Below the pieces are notes generated by a model that saw nothing but the letters and a program-made list of their open reading frames with translations, was not told where the DNA came from and made no database searches. A program made the position numbers and the translations under genes. A DNA stretch of 64,000 bases, from contig PLEQ01000059.1 in the NCBI GenBank assembly GCA_003136475.1, positions 5,262 through 69,261 of the forward strand. The letters run 5' to 3'. The DNA comes from Deltaproteobacteria bacterium. GTDB taxonomy: Bacteria > Bdellovibrionota_B > Oligoflexia > Oligoflexales > Bog-1112. Numbering within the stretch: the stretch's first letter is position 1; each line of letters opens with the position of its first letter. Of the stretch, positions 16,974 to 25,460 are shown one piece after another.

Positions 16974-17579
16974 ATGGACAACAAAACTCTATTAGATCAA
17001 TTGTTAGAATTGGCTTTTTCTTGGTTTGCCAAAAAAGAAATAGCTGTTTCTATTAGCGTTCCTATCAATTCTCAACCTGAATCAAAACCAGACGAGCGCA
17101 GTGCCGATATTGGTATGGTTCCTGCATCTGCGATAGATTGGACAAATGGATCTTATGCTATAAGTAAACATTTTACTGTAAAGGAAGCCTGTTGGCTTCC
17201 TTCCTGGAGTGTAATGCATATTCCTTCTGAAGAGGAAAAACAGAATATTTTAAAGCAGGCTGCCAAGATGGACCTTATCAGAGATTTCTTAAATGTACCC
17301 CTTCGTATTCATTGCTGGATTAGGCCTGTTTTAAACAATCCCGAATCTGAGTTTAATGGTAAGGACTATAACGCTTTGGTTAAAGGTGCTAAAAATTCGG
17401 CTCACAAAATAGGGCTTGCTACCGATTATGATGCTGAAGGATTGAATTGTGATGTTGTTAGAGAAAAATTAGAACCAAAATTGGAAGAATGGCAGATTAG
17501 GATGGAAAAAATGCCAGGAGGTAATTGGGTCCACAATGACTGTGCTCCGGTTATAACCTATAGATACTTTAATCCTTAA
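16974..17579 (+). CDS. M15-family peptidase, probable endolysin
   Basis: 201 residues. Zinc ligands of the M15 fold are seen as SAHKIGLATDYD (H and D of HxxxxxxD) and NWVHNDC near the C-terminus; FTVKEACWLPSW resembles the usual N-terminal part of the fold. Such enzymes cut peptide bonds in peptidoglycan. No signal peptide is obvious, so export would need a holin; holin-like genes lie far away at 49.3 kb. It might instead be virion-borne. A CAATCTTA motif stands upstream. Confidence 0.75.
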   Translation: MDNKTLLDQLLELAFSWFAKKEIAVSISVPINSQPESKPDERSADIGMVPASAIDWTNGSYAISKHFTVKEACWLPSWSVMHIPSEEEKQNILKQAAKMDLIRDFLNVPLRIHCWIRPVLNNPESEFNGKDYNALVKGAKNSAHKIGLATDYDAEGLNCDVVREKLEPKLEEWQIRMEKMPGGNWVHNDCAPVITYRYFNP

Positions 17580-18345
17580 ATTATAGCGGGCTCCTGAAGG
17601 ATTATCCTGTACCGTGCCCGGTAGAGCTTCAGAACTATCCGTTCGGCTGTACAACCTACTAGGTCGGGTGGCTTTCGTCGCCGATAACACCTGCTATAAA
17701 CTAAAAAGTGTGCTGCCACTAAGTTTTACTAGGACTTGGGGATTGCCCACGCAGCTCAATTCTGCTATTCCTTACTTTCCGGTAAAGTAGTCCGTTCAAC
17801 ATTGCGCACATTACGACCGGAAACACTGTTTCGCCTGTTTACGCTCGCAGCAGCACACAATCTATATATCATAGGATATAAAAATGGCTGGGAAGGCTGG
17901 GCTCGAACCAGCGACCATTCGGTTAACAGCCTAGCGCTCTACCAACTGAGCTACTCCCCATAAAAATGCCTCTCTCCGACCCCGCATGGAGGTTTCGTCT
18001 GAAAACCTATACCCAATCATGGTCAGATGCGGTCAGACACCTGCCGAGGCTCGCAGGTTTGCTCTGCTAAATTAGAGGGCCACGTTCTGTATAAAACTGT
18101 AATGGGTCGGTCGCTACTCCGACTAGGGATGGATCTAGCATCTCCCCTTCCAATCGTACTCAGCAAACCAATCAAAAACTAGAAGATTGGTTTTTCCGCA
18201 TCTTACGAGTTGCGCGTGTCTCCAGTGGTAAGGCCTACCCATAGGGCATCGTCCTTATGAAGTTTCTTCTCTTGCGAGTTTTCTATCCACAGCTTTCCAC
18301 ACCGCCATTACTTCTCTAGAGTCTCACGGATAAGGATTTAAGTCA
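17580..18345 (-). ncRNA. Candidate large structured non-coding RNA with embedded tRNA
   Basis: About 765 bases without a plausible protein gene, between the peptidase and hsp20. Long-range pairs are visible: TTATAGC (17581) with GCTATAA (17693); GTGTGCTGC (17708) with GCAGCACAC (17850); CCGACCC (minus strand, near 18110) with GGGTCGG (near 17980); AAACCAATC with GATTGGTTT (18165-18193); ACCTGC with GCAGGT near 18045. A tRNA-Asn lies inside. Size, ornate pairing, phage setting and tRNA insertion recall the GOLLD and ROOL classes of large phage RNAs. Strand is inferred from the tRNA and hsp20. No covariance model was run. Confidence 0.5.
17885..17960 (-). tRNA. tRNA-Asn (GUU)
   Basis: Full cloverleaf on the minus strand with encoded CCA: acceptor TGGGGAG/CTTCCCA, D arm GCTC...GAGC with GGTAG, loop CTGTTAA (anticodon GTT), T arm GCTGG-TTCGAGC-CCAGC. 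The anticodon stem (CTAGG/CCGAA) has two mismatches. Confidence 0.85.
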
Positions 18346-18349
18346 ATAA

Positions 18350-18697
18350 CTATTTAATCTGAATCAATCGAGACTTTTCAGCGAGCTTAGGCATCTTAAG
18401 AGTCAAAATACCATTACTGAGATCTGCCTCAACTTGTTCGATATCGACAGTATTGGGCATACTAAATGATCTATGATACTTCCTAATCTTTTTCCCGCTC
18501 GATTCAGCTTTGATTAGAATGGTACGATCTTTTACTTCAATCTTCAAATCTTCCTTTTTAATACCCGGCATGTCTATAGATAAATTATAGGAAGTAGTGT
18601 CTTCATCCATGGAATAATTATCAAACGATGCAGTAGGAAAAAATTGGTTGAAGTCGTCAAATAGAGATGGAACAGAAGTCAAAAGTCCGTGTTTCAT
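18350..18697 (-). CDS. Hsp20-family small heat shock protein
   Basis: 115 residues from ATG 18697, chosen for the strong AAGGAGA before it. The alpha-crystallin domain is clear: SYNLSIDMPGIKKEDLKIEVKD, then RSFSMPNTVDIEQVEADLSNGILTLKMPK with the G-(I/V)-L box, and a C-terminal LIQIK close to the I-x-I tail motif. It holds unfolded proteins and may act with the phage chaperonin during capsid synthesis. Short N-terminal arm. The large RNA region follows directly. Confidence 0.93.
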   Translation of the reverse strand: MKHGLLTSVPSLFDDFNQFFPTASFDNYSMDEDTTSYNLSIDMPGIKKEDLKIEVKDRTILIKAESSGKKIRKYHRSFSMPNTVDIEQVEADLSNGILTLKMPKLAEKSRLIQIK

Positions 18698-18751
18698 AAT
18701 AGGTATCTCCTTTAAGGAAAATATAATATTAAGAAACAGGTTGTCAAGAAT

Positions 18752-18825
18752 TGGAAGCGGGGCTTGGATTTGCACCAAGGTCTAAAGGGTATGAACCTTT
18801 CGTGGGACTACTCCACTACCCCGCA
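18752..18825 (-). tRNA. tRNA-Met-like (CAU)
   Basis: Minus-strand cloverleaf with encoded CCA: stem GCGGGG/CCCCGC with an unpaired U1-U72 end, D arm GTGG/CCAC with a very short loop, anticodon arm AAAGG-TTCATAC-CCTTT, T arm CTTGG-TGCAAAT-CCAAG. The open 1-72 pair recalls initiator tRNA, but the three G-C pairs of the initiator anticodon stem are missing. It could also be an Ile tRNA with modified C34. Confidence 0.7.
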
Positions 18826-18828
18826 ATA

Positions 18829-20421
18829 TTACTTTTTAATAACCAATGCTTCTAGAGACTTTTCAAAATCAATACTCTTCTTCAAAGCCAAAGCACGTCC
18901 TAGGGCTTTGATTTCGCCCATAGCAAGATGAGGCATGCGAGCTTGCATGAACTTTTCAAACTTTTCCTTATGAGGCCATTTTTCATACTCTTCTTTGGCG
19001 CGTTTATTCCAGTCTTTTTTCTTGGTGCCATTAAATTTATGGTCTTCAGCGCCAGTAGTAGCTGTTTTAGAGCCCATATTTTCTACTTGATACGCCGCAC
19101 CATTAGTTAGAGTGGAGGGTGCAGCATTTGTATTGCCAGCTTCCAACGATTTCCCCAAATTTGGCCCAGAAGAAGTATTTACGATATTTCTACCGAGTAC
19201 TTTACCTTGATGTAAGGCATGTGTATATTTTTGAGCATGTAAGATGGCGTCTTTATGATTATCGAAAACACCTTTCTTACCCATCAAACCTGCATTTTTA
19301 CCCGCATGACTAACTTCAAAATTATTGCTTCCAGCTGGTTTATGAACGCTTACGATTCCATGTTCCGGATGTGACATAGAAACTATGCTACCAAGTTTAG
19401 GATGTTGAGTTACGCTACTTTTCCATCCAGAAGGAAGTCCACTTTTTGGCTCAGATTTGGCCATATGTGATACTTGTTTCCCTTGTTCTTGTGCAATTTT
19501 GTCTTTATTTTCTAATGAAAGAGCCGCTCTATTCTCTACGCGCCCGCTACTTGCAACCGCATTACTGTGCATTTCTCTGCGAGATTCTTTATTCACACCA
19601 AGTTTTGGATTTTGTGAATGTACTTTGGGACTTTTGTGGTGTTCACCATGATGTTGGTGTTCGGCGGGATTAAATTTATATGACGATGAAGAACCGTGAG
19701 AAAAAACTGGTTTTCCAGATTTATTTCTTCCCGCATGAATTCCTTGACCTTCATATTCAGCTTCTGGAGATTTTGGAGCCTTACCGCCTTTTGATGGTGG
19801 TCTTGCAGCTTCAAGTTCTTTCTTGGCTAGGAAGGTTTCGTAAATCTTTTCGCCTTCTCCCGACTTGAATAAATTCGACGCTTCTTCTTTAGATTTAAAA
19901 ATAGAATCGAAATCATCTTTGATTTGAGATTTTTGTTCTGGAGCCTCAAATATTTCAGCAATACACGCAGAATTACAGGGTGATTGTGTCAAGGTAACCT
20001 TACGAGCAATAGAACGAGTTATAACCATTCCTTTTCGAGTTCCCGGCAACTCTGAACCCTCAATTGAAAATCCAAGAAGGGGTTGTTTGTCTGGATGGTC
20101 CTTACTATATCTCATTTGTCCGGCACATTCGCGAGCAGATGCTGTGTAGTCATCTAAAAGTTCACCCATTACGTATAGGTATGGGGATTTACACTTATTC
20201 CAATAGTAAAGCTCTCTTCCGTTTTCGCAATCATCTCTACAAAAGATTTTTTTAGCTTTAAGTATTTTACCAACAAGTGTAGCCGGACTATTTGCTTGAT
20301 GTTCCCATGTAAAGGTTCCAGTTTTAGGTAAAGAAGTGATATCATGACCTTTTAGATCAAGTAGCTCACCACTTTTGTCTACTACTTGACATTGACCGAT
20401 ACCGTCGATAAAAGTTGACAT
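18829..20421 (-). CDS. Prohead protease fused to a long C-terminal region
   Basis: 530 residues. The first 160 or so look like a prohead maturation protease: TFTWEHQA, a GFSIEGSEL segment and SIARKVTLTQSPCNSACIAEIF, the usual ending of this fold. The remaining 370 residues are His, Lys and Ser-rich, probably scaffold-like. Near residue 430 it carries KSLEAGNTNAAPSTL followed by GAAYQVE, almost the same as the capsid N-terminus (KALEAGSYNAAPSTL, GAAYQIE). The shared LxE|AG resembles the T4-type prohead cleavage rule (after Glu in L/I-x-E), suggesting self-release and capsid maturation at one site. It points away from the capsid genes and has its own CCAATCTTA motif. Confidence 0.75.
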   Translation of the reverse strand: MSTFIDGIGQCQVVDKSGELLDLKGHDITSLPKTGTFTWEHQANSPATLVGKILKAKKIFCRDDCENGRELYYWNKCKSPYLYVMGELLDDYTASARECAGQMRYSKDHPDKQPLLGFSIEGSELPGTRKGMVITRSIARKVTLTQSPCNSACIAEIFEAPEQKSQIKDDFDSIFKSKEEASNLFKSGEGEKIYETFLAKKELEAARPPSKGGKAPKSPEAEYEGQGIHAGRNKSGKPVFSHGSSSSYKFNPAEHQHHGEHHKSPKVHSQNPKLGVNKESRREMHSNAVASSGRVENRAALSLENKDKIAQEQGKQVSHMAKSEPKSGLPSGWKSSVTQHPKLGSIVSMSHPEHGIVSVHKPAGSNNFEVSHAGKNAGLMGKKGVFDNHKDAILHAQKYTHALHQGKVLGRNIVNTSSGPNLGKSLEAGNTNAAPSTLTNGAAYQVENMGSKTATTGAEDHKFNGTKKKDWNKRAKEEYEKWPHKEKFEKFMQARMPHLAMGEIKALGRALALKKSIDFEKSLEALVIKK

Positions 20422-20439
20422 TAAGACACCTCAATATAT

Positions 20440-20448
20440 TAAGATTGG
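20440..20448 (-). promoter_or_regulatory. CCAATCTTA late-motif site
   Basis: Exact copy on the minus strand, 18 bases before the protease ATG at 20421, proving the motif follows gene direction. Confidence 0.5.
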
Positions 20449-20626
20449 CTATTCAGATCGCCAAGAGTTGTTATCATAGGTGAAATCGAATTTGTTTCCT
20501 TTTCTAATATTTTCTGAATAGATAAGAATTTGTAAATTCCAGGGCGTGTGAAATCCAGACACATCCTCATTATTAACTTATTAATTTTATTCATATTTTT
20601 TGTACATTACCTAATCTCATCTATGA

Positions 20627-20638
20627 AACCAATTGGTT
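20627..20638. promoter_or_regulatory. 12-bp palindrome AACCAATTGGTT
   Basis: Perfect palindrome in the divergent gap before the capsid genes, possible operator. Confidence 0.35.
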
Positions 20639-20665
20639 AGCCACTTTCTACTGTTTAGAACTGGC

Positions 20666-20677
20666 TTGTACGTACAA
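20666..20677. promoter_or_regulatory. 12-bp palindrome TTGTACGTACAA
   Basis: Perfect palindrome 39 bases after the previous one and 27 bases before the decoration-gene ATG. A partial copy TTTTGTACA lies near 20598. Confidence 0.35.
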
Positions 20678-20704
20678 AAAGACAAATTTTCAAGGAGAAT
20701 CAAT

Positions 20705-21196
20705 ATGTTATACAGTGTCGATCATGCCGTTGGCGTAGCCCGCGACCTCGCAGACCGTTTAAATCTTCGTCTCGACAACCAGACTGGCGGCAGCGCCCTC
20801 AATTTCGTTCGCCAGACGCAGGACGAATTCGGCTATCCCATTCTCGTCGTTTCTCATGCCGGCACGGAAACTGAAGGCAGCCCAGTTGTTTGGATTCGCC
20901 TAACTAACCTTTTCGAATACGGCGGAGCTGGCTCACCTACCGATATTTTCGGTAATCAGACTCTTCCTTTCACGCCAACCGTTGCTCAGATTGCTTATGA
21001 GCTAACGTCAGGCGGCGCTCCAATCCCAAGCACGGCTGATTATTCAACTTGCTTGTTCGAAATTGCTCGTACTGGCACGGTTGTTCAGCAGTATGCGATT
21101 GCCAATGGTACCGCTGTAACTGAAACCGCTGTTAACGCCGCGTCACCAGTTCAGACTCTTAAGGACATTGACTGGGGCTTCAAAGGGAACACCTAA
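20705..21196 (+). CDS. Putative head decoration (cement) protein
   Basis: 163 residues from ATG 20705, eight bases after AAGGAG; the longer frame from 20633 covers the control region. Beta-rich, soluble, no family recognised (ADRLNLRLDNQTGG, GYPILVVSHAG). It opens the cluster decoration-scaffold-capsid, which has clearly more G and C at third positions than the rest of the window, as expected for very highly expressed genes. Confidence 0.6.
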   Translation: MLYSVDHAVGVARDLADRLNLRLDNQTGGSALNFVRQTQDEFGYPILVVSHAGTETEGSPVVWIRLTNLFEYGGAGSPTDIFGNQTLPFTPTVAQIAYELTSGGAPIPSTADYSTCLFEIARTGTVVQQYAIANGTAVTETAVNAASPVQTLKDIDWGFKGNT

Positions 21197-21226
21197 TCGT
21201 AATCAAATATTTAGGAGATCACGATT

Positions 21227-22180
21227 ATGTATAACCACGAACAGCTTAATAACCTTATCGCAGAAGTCGGGAAGGAGTTCCAAAAGGAACTCGCCAAGGC
21301 TGAAGAGGGTTTTAAGCTAGCAAAATCCGAAGATTTTCCTCCAAAAAAGGATGAATCTAAAGAAAAAGATGAGAAGAAAGCCACTTCAGAATCTGAAGGC
21401 GAAGCTAAAAAGCCAATGGAATCTGAATCAAAAGAAGACAAAGGCGTAAAAGATCAGCATCAACAAGACATGTCTAAGGAACCCAAAGGGCAACCAATGG
21501 AATCCAAAGAAGGTCGTGAAGCTGCTGATTCCAAAGAAAATGCCAAGCCTTCTGAAGATCCACACGGTGAAGCGATGGATCATGGTTACGACGACGAAGA
21601 TATGGAACATATGCATTCCATGTATTCCTCAATGTCTAAGCCTGAACTAAAAGCTCACCATGACACTATCCGTAAATGTATGGATAGCATGGGTCTAGCG
21701 AAATGCGAAGATGGTATGAACAAGTCCGAAATGGAAGATGCCGCTAAAGATGCTGAAGGCTATCGTCCAAACGGCGGTCCAAAAGACGGTGAAGCTGCTA
21801 AAGCCAAGACGCCTAAATCAAGCGATACTCAGGCTCTAGAAAAGTCCGAACCTTCTATGGAAGTAAGTCTACTAAAATCTGAACTTGAAGCCGTTAAGGC
21901 GAAGAGTGCGGAAGAGAAGAAAGCCTTGGAAACGGCGATGCAAAGTTTCTTGACGAAGTTCGTTGAGAAAGCGGCACCTGCTGGGAAAGCAATCACTTCT
22001 TTGGATATTATCGCTAAAACCGAAGATGTTCAAAAAGAGAAAGCCCTTTCCAAGAGTGAAATCGATTCAAAACTTCTAGCCAAGTCTAAAGATCGAAACA
22101 CTTCTCAAGCGGACAGGAATGCCATTAATTCTTACTATTTCAGTAAAAACTTAGAAAGCGTACGTCACTTGCTTTCATAA
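21227..22180 (+). CDS. Scaffold (prohead core) protein
   Basis: 317 residues, extremely rich in Lys, Glu and Ser with helical, charged, low-complexity sequence and almost no aromatic residues, directly upstream of the capsid gene: the usual form and place of a scaffold. A Met/His patch (YDDEDMEHMHSMYSSMS) lies in the middle. Several L-x-E sites (QALEKSE, KALETAM) could be cut by the prohead protease. Good GGAG ribosome site. Confidence 0.75.
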   Translation: MYNHEQLNNLIAEVGKEFQKELAKAEEGFKLAKSEDFPPKKDESKEKDEKKATSESEGEAKKPMESESKEDKGVKDQHQQDMSKEPKGQPMESKEGREAADSKENAKPSEDPHGEAMDHGYDDEDMEHMHSMYSSMSKPELKAHHDTIRKCMDSMGLAKCEDGMNKSEMEDAAKDAEGYRPNGGPKDGEAAKAKTPKSSDTQALEKSEPSMEVSLLKSELEAVKAKSAEEKKALETAMQSFLTKFVEKAAPAGKAITSLDIIAKTEDVQKEKALSKSEIDSKLLAKSKDRNTSQADRNAINSYYFSKNLESVRHLLS

Positions 22181-22215
22181 GCAATCGACAAATTTAGAAA
22201 ACAAGGAGATAGAAA

Positions 22216-23619
22216 ATGTTAGAACAACTACAGTCAATTATGAAAGCGCTTGAAGCCGGCAGTTATAATGCGGCCCCAAGCACGTTGGTACAAGGTGCCG
22301 CTTATCAGATCGAGGATCTTGCCCCGGTTATGGTTAACGTTACCGCTGCTGAAGAGACGATCAAGCTCCAGAAGATGCTTGATTCACGCCCTACCAAGAG
22401 TAACCTCTATCAGTATAACCGTAAGCTATCAGTTGGTCGTTTCGGCGGCTCAGCGGCTTATGAAGGTATGCTCGGCGCGAAGAAAACTGGCCAAGCTGCC
22501 CGTCTCGTTGTGCCAATGGCGTACTACGTTGATACTCGCGAACATACGCTAGTTGCCAACGCGGTTGAGACCTTCGACAAGGTTACTGCTGAAGAGCGCC
22601 AGGCTCAGGATGCGGCTCTTAATCTTGCTCAGGACATCGAGTTCGACCTATTCGCGGGTAACTCTGATTTCTCAAACAACGGCGTATTTGACGGTAACCC
22701 AGCGCTAGTTCCTGCTCTTGCCAACATGCGTGGTGTGGACCTTCAGGTTCGTGCTTCAGATTATGAACGCAATGGCCAGGACCTAATGTTCGCGTCTTAC
22801 GGTTCAAGCGCGACGGTAGTGTTCTCAGCTGGTGGCGCTGCTCTTACGCAGTCACTTATCGAAGACATTGCGGTTCGTTCTGCCCTCAACATGGGTCGCG
22901 CGGACAAGCTAATGCTCGACCCGTCCTCACTATCTGCTTATAACAAGATCAGCCAGGCCAAGGAACGTATCGTTCTAGCTGGTAGCCCACAAGAAGCGAC
23001 TGGTTCACACCTTCGCACTCAGTGGACTTCAAGTGGCGCGATCACGATGGAGATGTCACAGTATCTTCGTAAGCAGATCAACCCAATCAATCAGTCAATC
23101 GTTGGCGCTCCTGCGCAACCAACCCTTGCTTCTGCTGATGGTGGCGCTGCTGGCTCACTTCTCCAAGCTGCGGCGTATACGTACGCTGTCGCTGCGGTGA
23201 ATAGCTACGGCGAAGGCCCGCTCTCTGCGTACTCAACTGTTACCCCAGCTCTCGCTGGTAACAAGGTTACGCTTACGATCGGTGCAGTTGCTGGCGCCCT
23301 TTATTACAGGGTGTATCGTACGGCGGCTGGTGTGGCTGCGAGCGTTGCTCCGGGCGTACTCTTCATCGGTAACATTGCGGCCGGTCCTGCTGGTTCAACG
23401 TTTACCGACCTTGGCAACCTAAGTCCTGGAGCTTTAACGGGATTTTTGATCCAAAAAGATACGATGCATTTGGGCGAACTTTCTGGGTTTAAGAAACTCC
23501 AGCTCGGTATCTCTCAGCTTAGCATCAACAACGCTTACTATCGTTGGACGACCCTAGCGGTTGAAGGCCCACGTAAGAATGCGATCGTTGAAAACCTTCA
23601 GGGTCAGCTTTATACTTAA
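22216..23619 (+). CDS. Major capsid protein with Ig/FN3-like insertion
   Basis: 467 residues. Strong AAGGAG, biased codons and position after the scaffold mark it as the main capsid protein; sequence such as ALNMGRADKLMLDPSSLSAYNKI fits the HK97-like fold of large phages. The N-terminus KALEAGSYNAAPSTL is repeated inside the prohead protease. Residues about 295-400 form an FN3-like domain (AYTYAVAAVNSYGEGPLSAYSTV... YYRVYRTAAG), probably displayed on the capsid surface. A terminator follows the gene. Confidence 0.88.
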   Translation: MLEQLQSIMKALEAGSYNAAPSTLVQGAAYQIEDLAPVMVNVTAAEETIKLQKMLDSRPTKSNLYQYNRKLSVGRFGGSAAYEGMLGAKKTGQAARLVVPMAYYVDTREHTLVANAVETFDKVTAEERQAQDAALNLAQDIEFDLFAGNSDFSNNGVFDGNPALVPALANMRGVDLQVRASDYERNGQDLMFASYGSSATVVFSAGGAALTQSLIEDIAVRSALNMGRADKLMLDPSSLSAYNKISQAKERIVLAGSPQEATGSHLRTQWTSSGAITMEMSQYLRKQINPINQSIVGAPAQPTLASADGGAAGSLLQAAAYTYAVAAVNSYGEGPLSAYSTVTPALAGNKVTLTIGAVAGALYYRVYRTAAGVAASVAPGVLFIGNIAAGPAGSTFTDLGNLSPGALTGFLIQKDTMHLGELSGFKKLQLGISQLSINNAYYRWTTLAVEGPRKNAIVENLQGQLYT

Positions 23620-23642
23620 TTAGTATAGATATCTAGAATTAG

Positions 23643-23678
23643 AAGCCTCCGTAGGGTAATGCCTTACGGGGGCTTTTT
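23643..23678 (+). terminator. Rho-independent terminator after capsid gene
   Basis: Stem AAGCC-CCGTA with TACGG-GGCTT, then TTTTT. It also reaches the stop of the convergent gene. Confidence 0.85.
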
Positions 23679-24021
23679 ATTGTCTTTCTTCAATTTTTGG
23701 TTTAAATCGATCATCATATTTCTTCTGAACCCTAAAATATTCTTGAAGAAACATGGCATTGCAAGCAACATGATCGATATGTGGAAGTCCAGATTCTGGG
23801 TCTAGGTCTTCTCCAGCCATAAATTTAATTAAATGGCGGAGAAGGCTTCCGATACAAACACTCCATTTCATACCTTTACGCCAATTATGGTCATCGTATT
23901 TTTTGGCTCCAAAGGTTAGCACGTCTGCTGTCCCAATTAGCGCTATCGGCGAAAGCAGGTCTAGTTTGACCTTATCTGTATTATAACGAAGTCCGGCAGC
24001 CTTATCTTCATTTTCTGACAT
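23677..24021 (-). CDS. dATP/dGTP diphosphohydrolase-like protein (DUF5664 type)
   Basis: 114 residues from ATG 24021. The sequence RYNTDKVKLDLLSPIALIG, VLTFGAKKYDDHNWRKG and SLLRHLIKFMAGEDLDPESGLPHIDHVACNAMFL matches the family of all-helical phage nucleotide hydrolases related to MazG. The acids of LDPESGLPHIDH probably bind metal. Members trim dNTP pools; in some phages relatives support 2-aminoadenine DNA, but no other gene for that pathway (PurZ, DatZ) is seen here. Confidence 0.75.
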   Translation of the reverse strand: MSENEDKAAGLRYNTDKVKLDLLSPIALIGTADVLTFGAKKYDDHNWRKGMKWSVCIGSLLRHLIKFMAGEDLDPESGLPHIDHVACNAMFLQEYFRVQKKYDDRFKPKIEERQ

Positions 24022-24081
24022 ATATATTGTATACCTCTCATATAAATATACCCTACTTTTTTCAATTTTCAAGTCATTTTG

Positions 24082-24090
24082 CCAATCTTA
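24082..24090 (+). promoter_or_regulatory. CCAATCTTA late-motif site
   Basis: Exact copy, about 75 bases before the endonuclease ATG at 24167, with a sigma-70-type promoter also present downstream. Confidence 0.45.
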
Positions 24091-24108
24091 TACTTAAGAA
24101 CAATTCAC

Positions 24109-24137
24109 TTGACTATTTTCAAAACCGATCGTATTCT
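24109..24137 (+). promoter_or_regulatory. Sigma-70-type promoter
   Basis: TTGACT (24109-24114), 17 bases, TATTCT (24132-24137). It would start transcription about 20 bases before the AAAGGA and ATG of the gene at 24167. Confidence 0.6.
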
Positions 24138-24166
24138 ATATATATGAAATTTAAAGGAAAAATGGA

Positions 24167-24982
24167 ATGAGAAAGGTTTTATCAAAAGAGGTTGTGCTAT
24201 TAGATGCCTCTAAATATCCATCCATATCTGAATGGAGTAAAAACTCTCGTTCTTGCTACGTTGTAGCTAGTAGAAATGGATGGTTAAAAGAAATTTCTGT
24301 AAATATGGGCCGAAAAAGAAAGACCGTATGGACAGAATCTGAAATTGTGATAGACGCGGCTAAATATAAAAAAATGAAGGATTGGATAGCAAATTCTTCT
24401 TCGGCATATCAAGCTGCTTGGAAAATGGGAATTATTGAAAAAATAAAAATAAATATGCTGCCCAGGAGTCGTTCTGACGTTATTTGGTGTCGAGAATCTA
24501 TTTTGGCTGACTCTTCTCGATATAAAACTAAAAGTGAATGGGAAAACAATTCTCCCAGTGCTTATAATGCGTCTAGAAAATTAGGTATATACCAAGAAGC
24601 CACCAAGCATATGCCTGCTTGGTCAGCACAAAGTGTTCCCGAAATAGAAATAATGACCCATATATCAAAAATCTTTTCAGATGCACAAAAGAAAATGTTT
24701 AAAAATGACGATAAAAACTTTTCTTTTTGGGGTTTAGAGCTGGATATTTTTATTCCTTCTATAAATAAGGGTATCGAATTTGATGGCACTTATTGGCACT
24801 CTTTTGAGGGTCTTAAGGAGTCTAGACCTAAGTGGCCAGAAAAAGATCTTTTAAATTATCATAAGCTTAAAGATGATTGGTTTGCTTCAAGAGGGATTCG
24901 AATTCTGCATATTAAAGAAAAGGATTGGAATCATAATAAAAAAGCACAACTCAGTAAAATAGACGATTTTTTAAGGAACTAA
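24167..24982 (+). CDS. EDxHD (Vsr-like) homing endonuclease
   Basis: 271 residues. Three N-terminal repeats of about 45 residues (EWSKNSRSCYVVASRNGW; DWIANSSSAYQAAWKMGI; EWENNSPSAYNASRKLGI) probably bind DNA. The C-terminal domain LELDIFIP, GIEFDGTYWHSF, NYHKLKDDWFASRGIRILHIKEKDW is the Vsr-like nuclease of the I-Bth0305I type. It sits between the capsid block and the connector genes and has its own promoter. Confidence 0.8.
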   Translation: MRKVLSKEVVLLDASKYPSISEWSKNSRSCYVVASRNGWLKEISVNMGRKRKTVWTESEIVIDAAKYKKMKDWIANSSSAYQAAWKMGIIEKIKINMLPRSRSDVIWCRESILADSSRYKTKSEWENNSPSAYNASRKLGIYQEATKHMPAWSAQSVPEIEIMTHISKIFSDAQKKMFKNDDKNFSFWGLELDIFIPSINKGIEFDGTYWHSFEGLKESRPKWPEKDLLNYHKLKDDWFASRGIRILHIKEKDWNHNKKAQLSKIDDFLRN

Positions 24983-24983
24983 T

Positions 24984-25460
24984 ATGCGATTAACATCTGT
25001 GCCTATAATCAATTTTTCAACTATCAATGACTTCCAGACCGCAAGTCAGTGGACTATCAGGGCTACAGACCCACAAACTCTGTATTTTCAACTATTTGAC
25101 CTTGATAATCAAAATACTGCATCTCCTGCTTCATTCTTCCCTCTAAATGGCGGCTTCTTCAATGCGGCTATCCAAACGGCACCACAAAGATTTTTAGCCG
25201 GTGTTGGAACGTCTAACCAACCCTTCAGCATGACGGTAACCTTCCCAAGCTTGAATGCCGGCCATACTTTGACTTTTACGGCTACTCCAGATCCCAATGA
25301 CGCTTCCGTTTGGTCTTTCAGCTTTCCAGGATATACTAATGTTGGGTTAGGTCCTTCTAGCGGAAACGTGATATTTTCTCTAACTCAAGGCGTAAATACT
25401 TATACTTGGACAACTATTAATATGTTAGCTGTCGAGTTTACTAATCAGGGGTGCTGCTAA
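24984..25460 (+). CDS. Putative virion protein
   Basis: 158 residues, beta-rich (HTLTFTATPDPNDASVWSF), ending in CC. Not recognised. One base after the endonuclease stop; its own stop overlaps the next ATG. A neck or decoration role is inferred from position only. Confidence 0.55.
   Translation: MRLTSVPIINFSTINDFQTASQWTIRATDPQTLYFQLFDLDNQNTASPASFFPLNGGFFNAAIQTAPQRFLAGVGTSNQPFSMTVTFPSLNAGHTLTFTATPDPNDASVWSFSFPGYTNVGLGPSSGNVIFSLTQGVNTYTWTTINMLAVEFTNQGCC

Noticed and set aside
17580..18345. RNase P RNA or tmRNA
   Set aside because: Short matches such as ACAGAAC..GGC and GTAAGA were seen on the minus strand, but the 5' conserved block of RNase P and the order of motifs are missing, and no tag peptide of tmRNA is present.
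23677..24021. Evidence for a 2-aminoadenine (Z) genome
   Set aside because: Only the diphosphohydrolase-like gene is present; no PurZ-like or DatZ-like gene is seen in the window.
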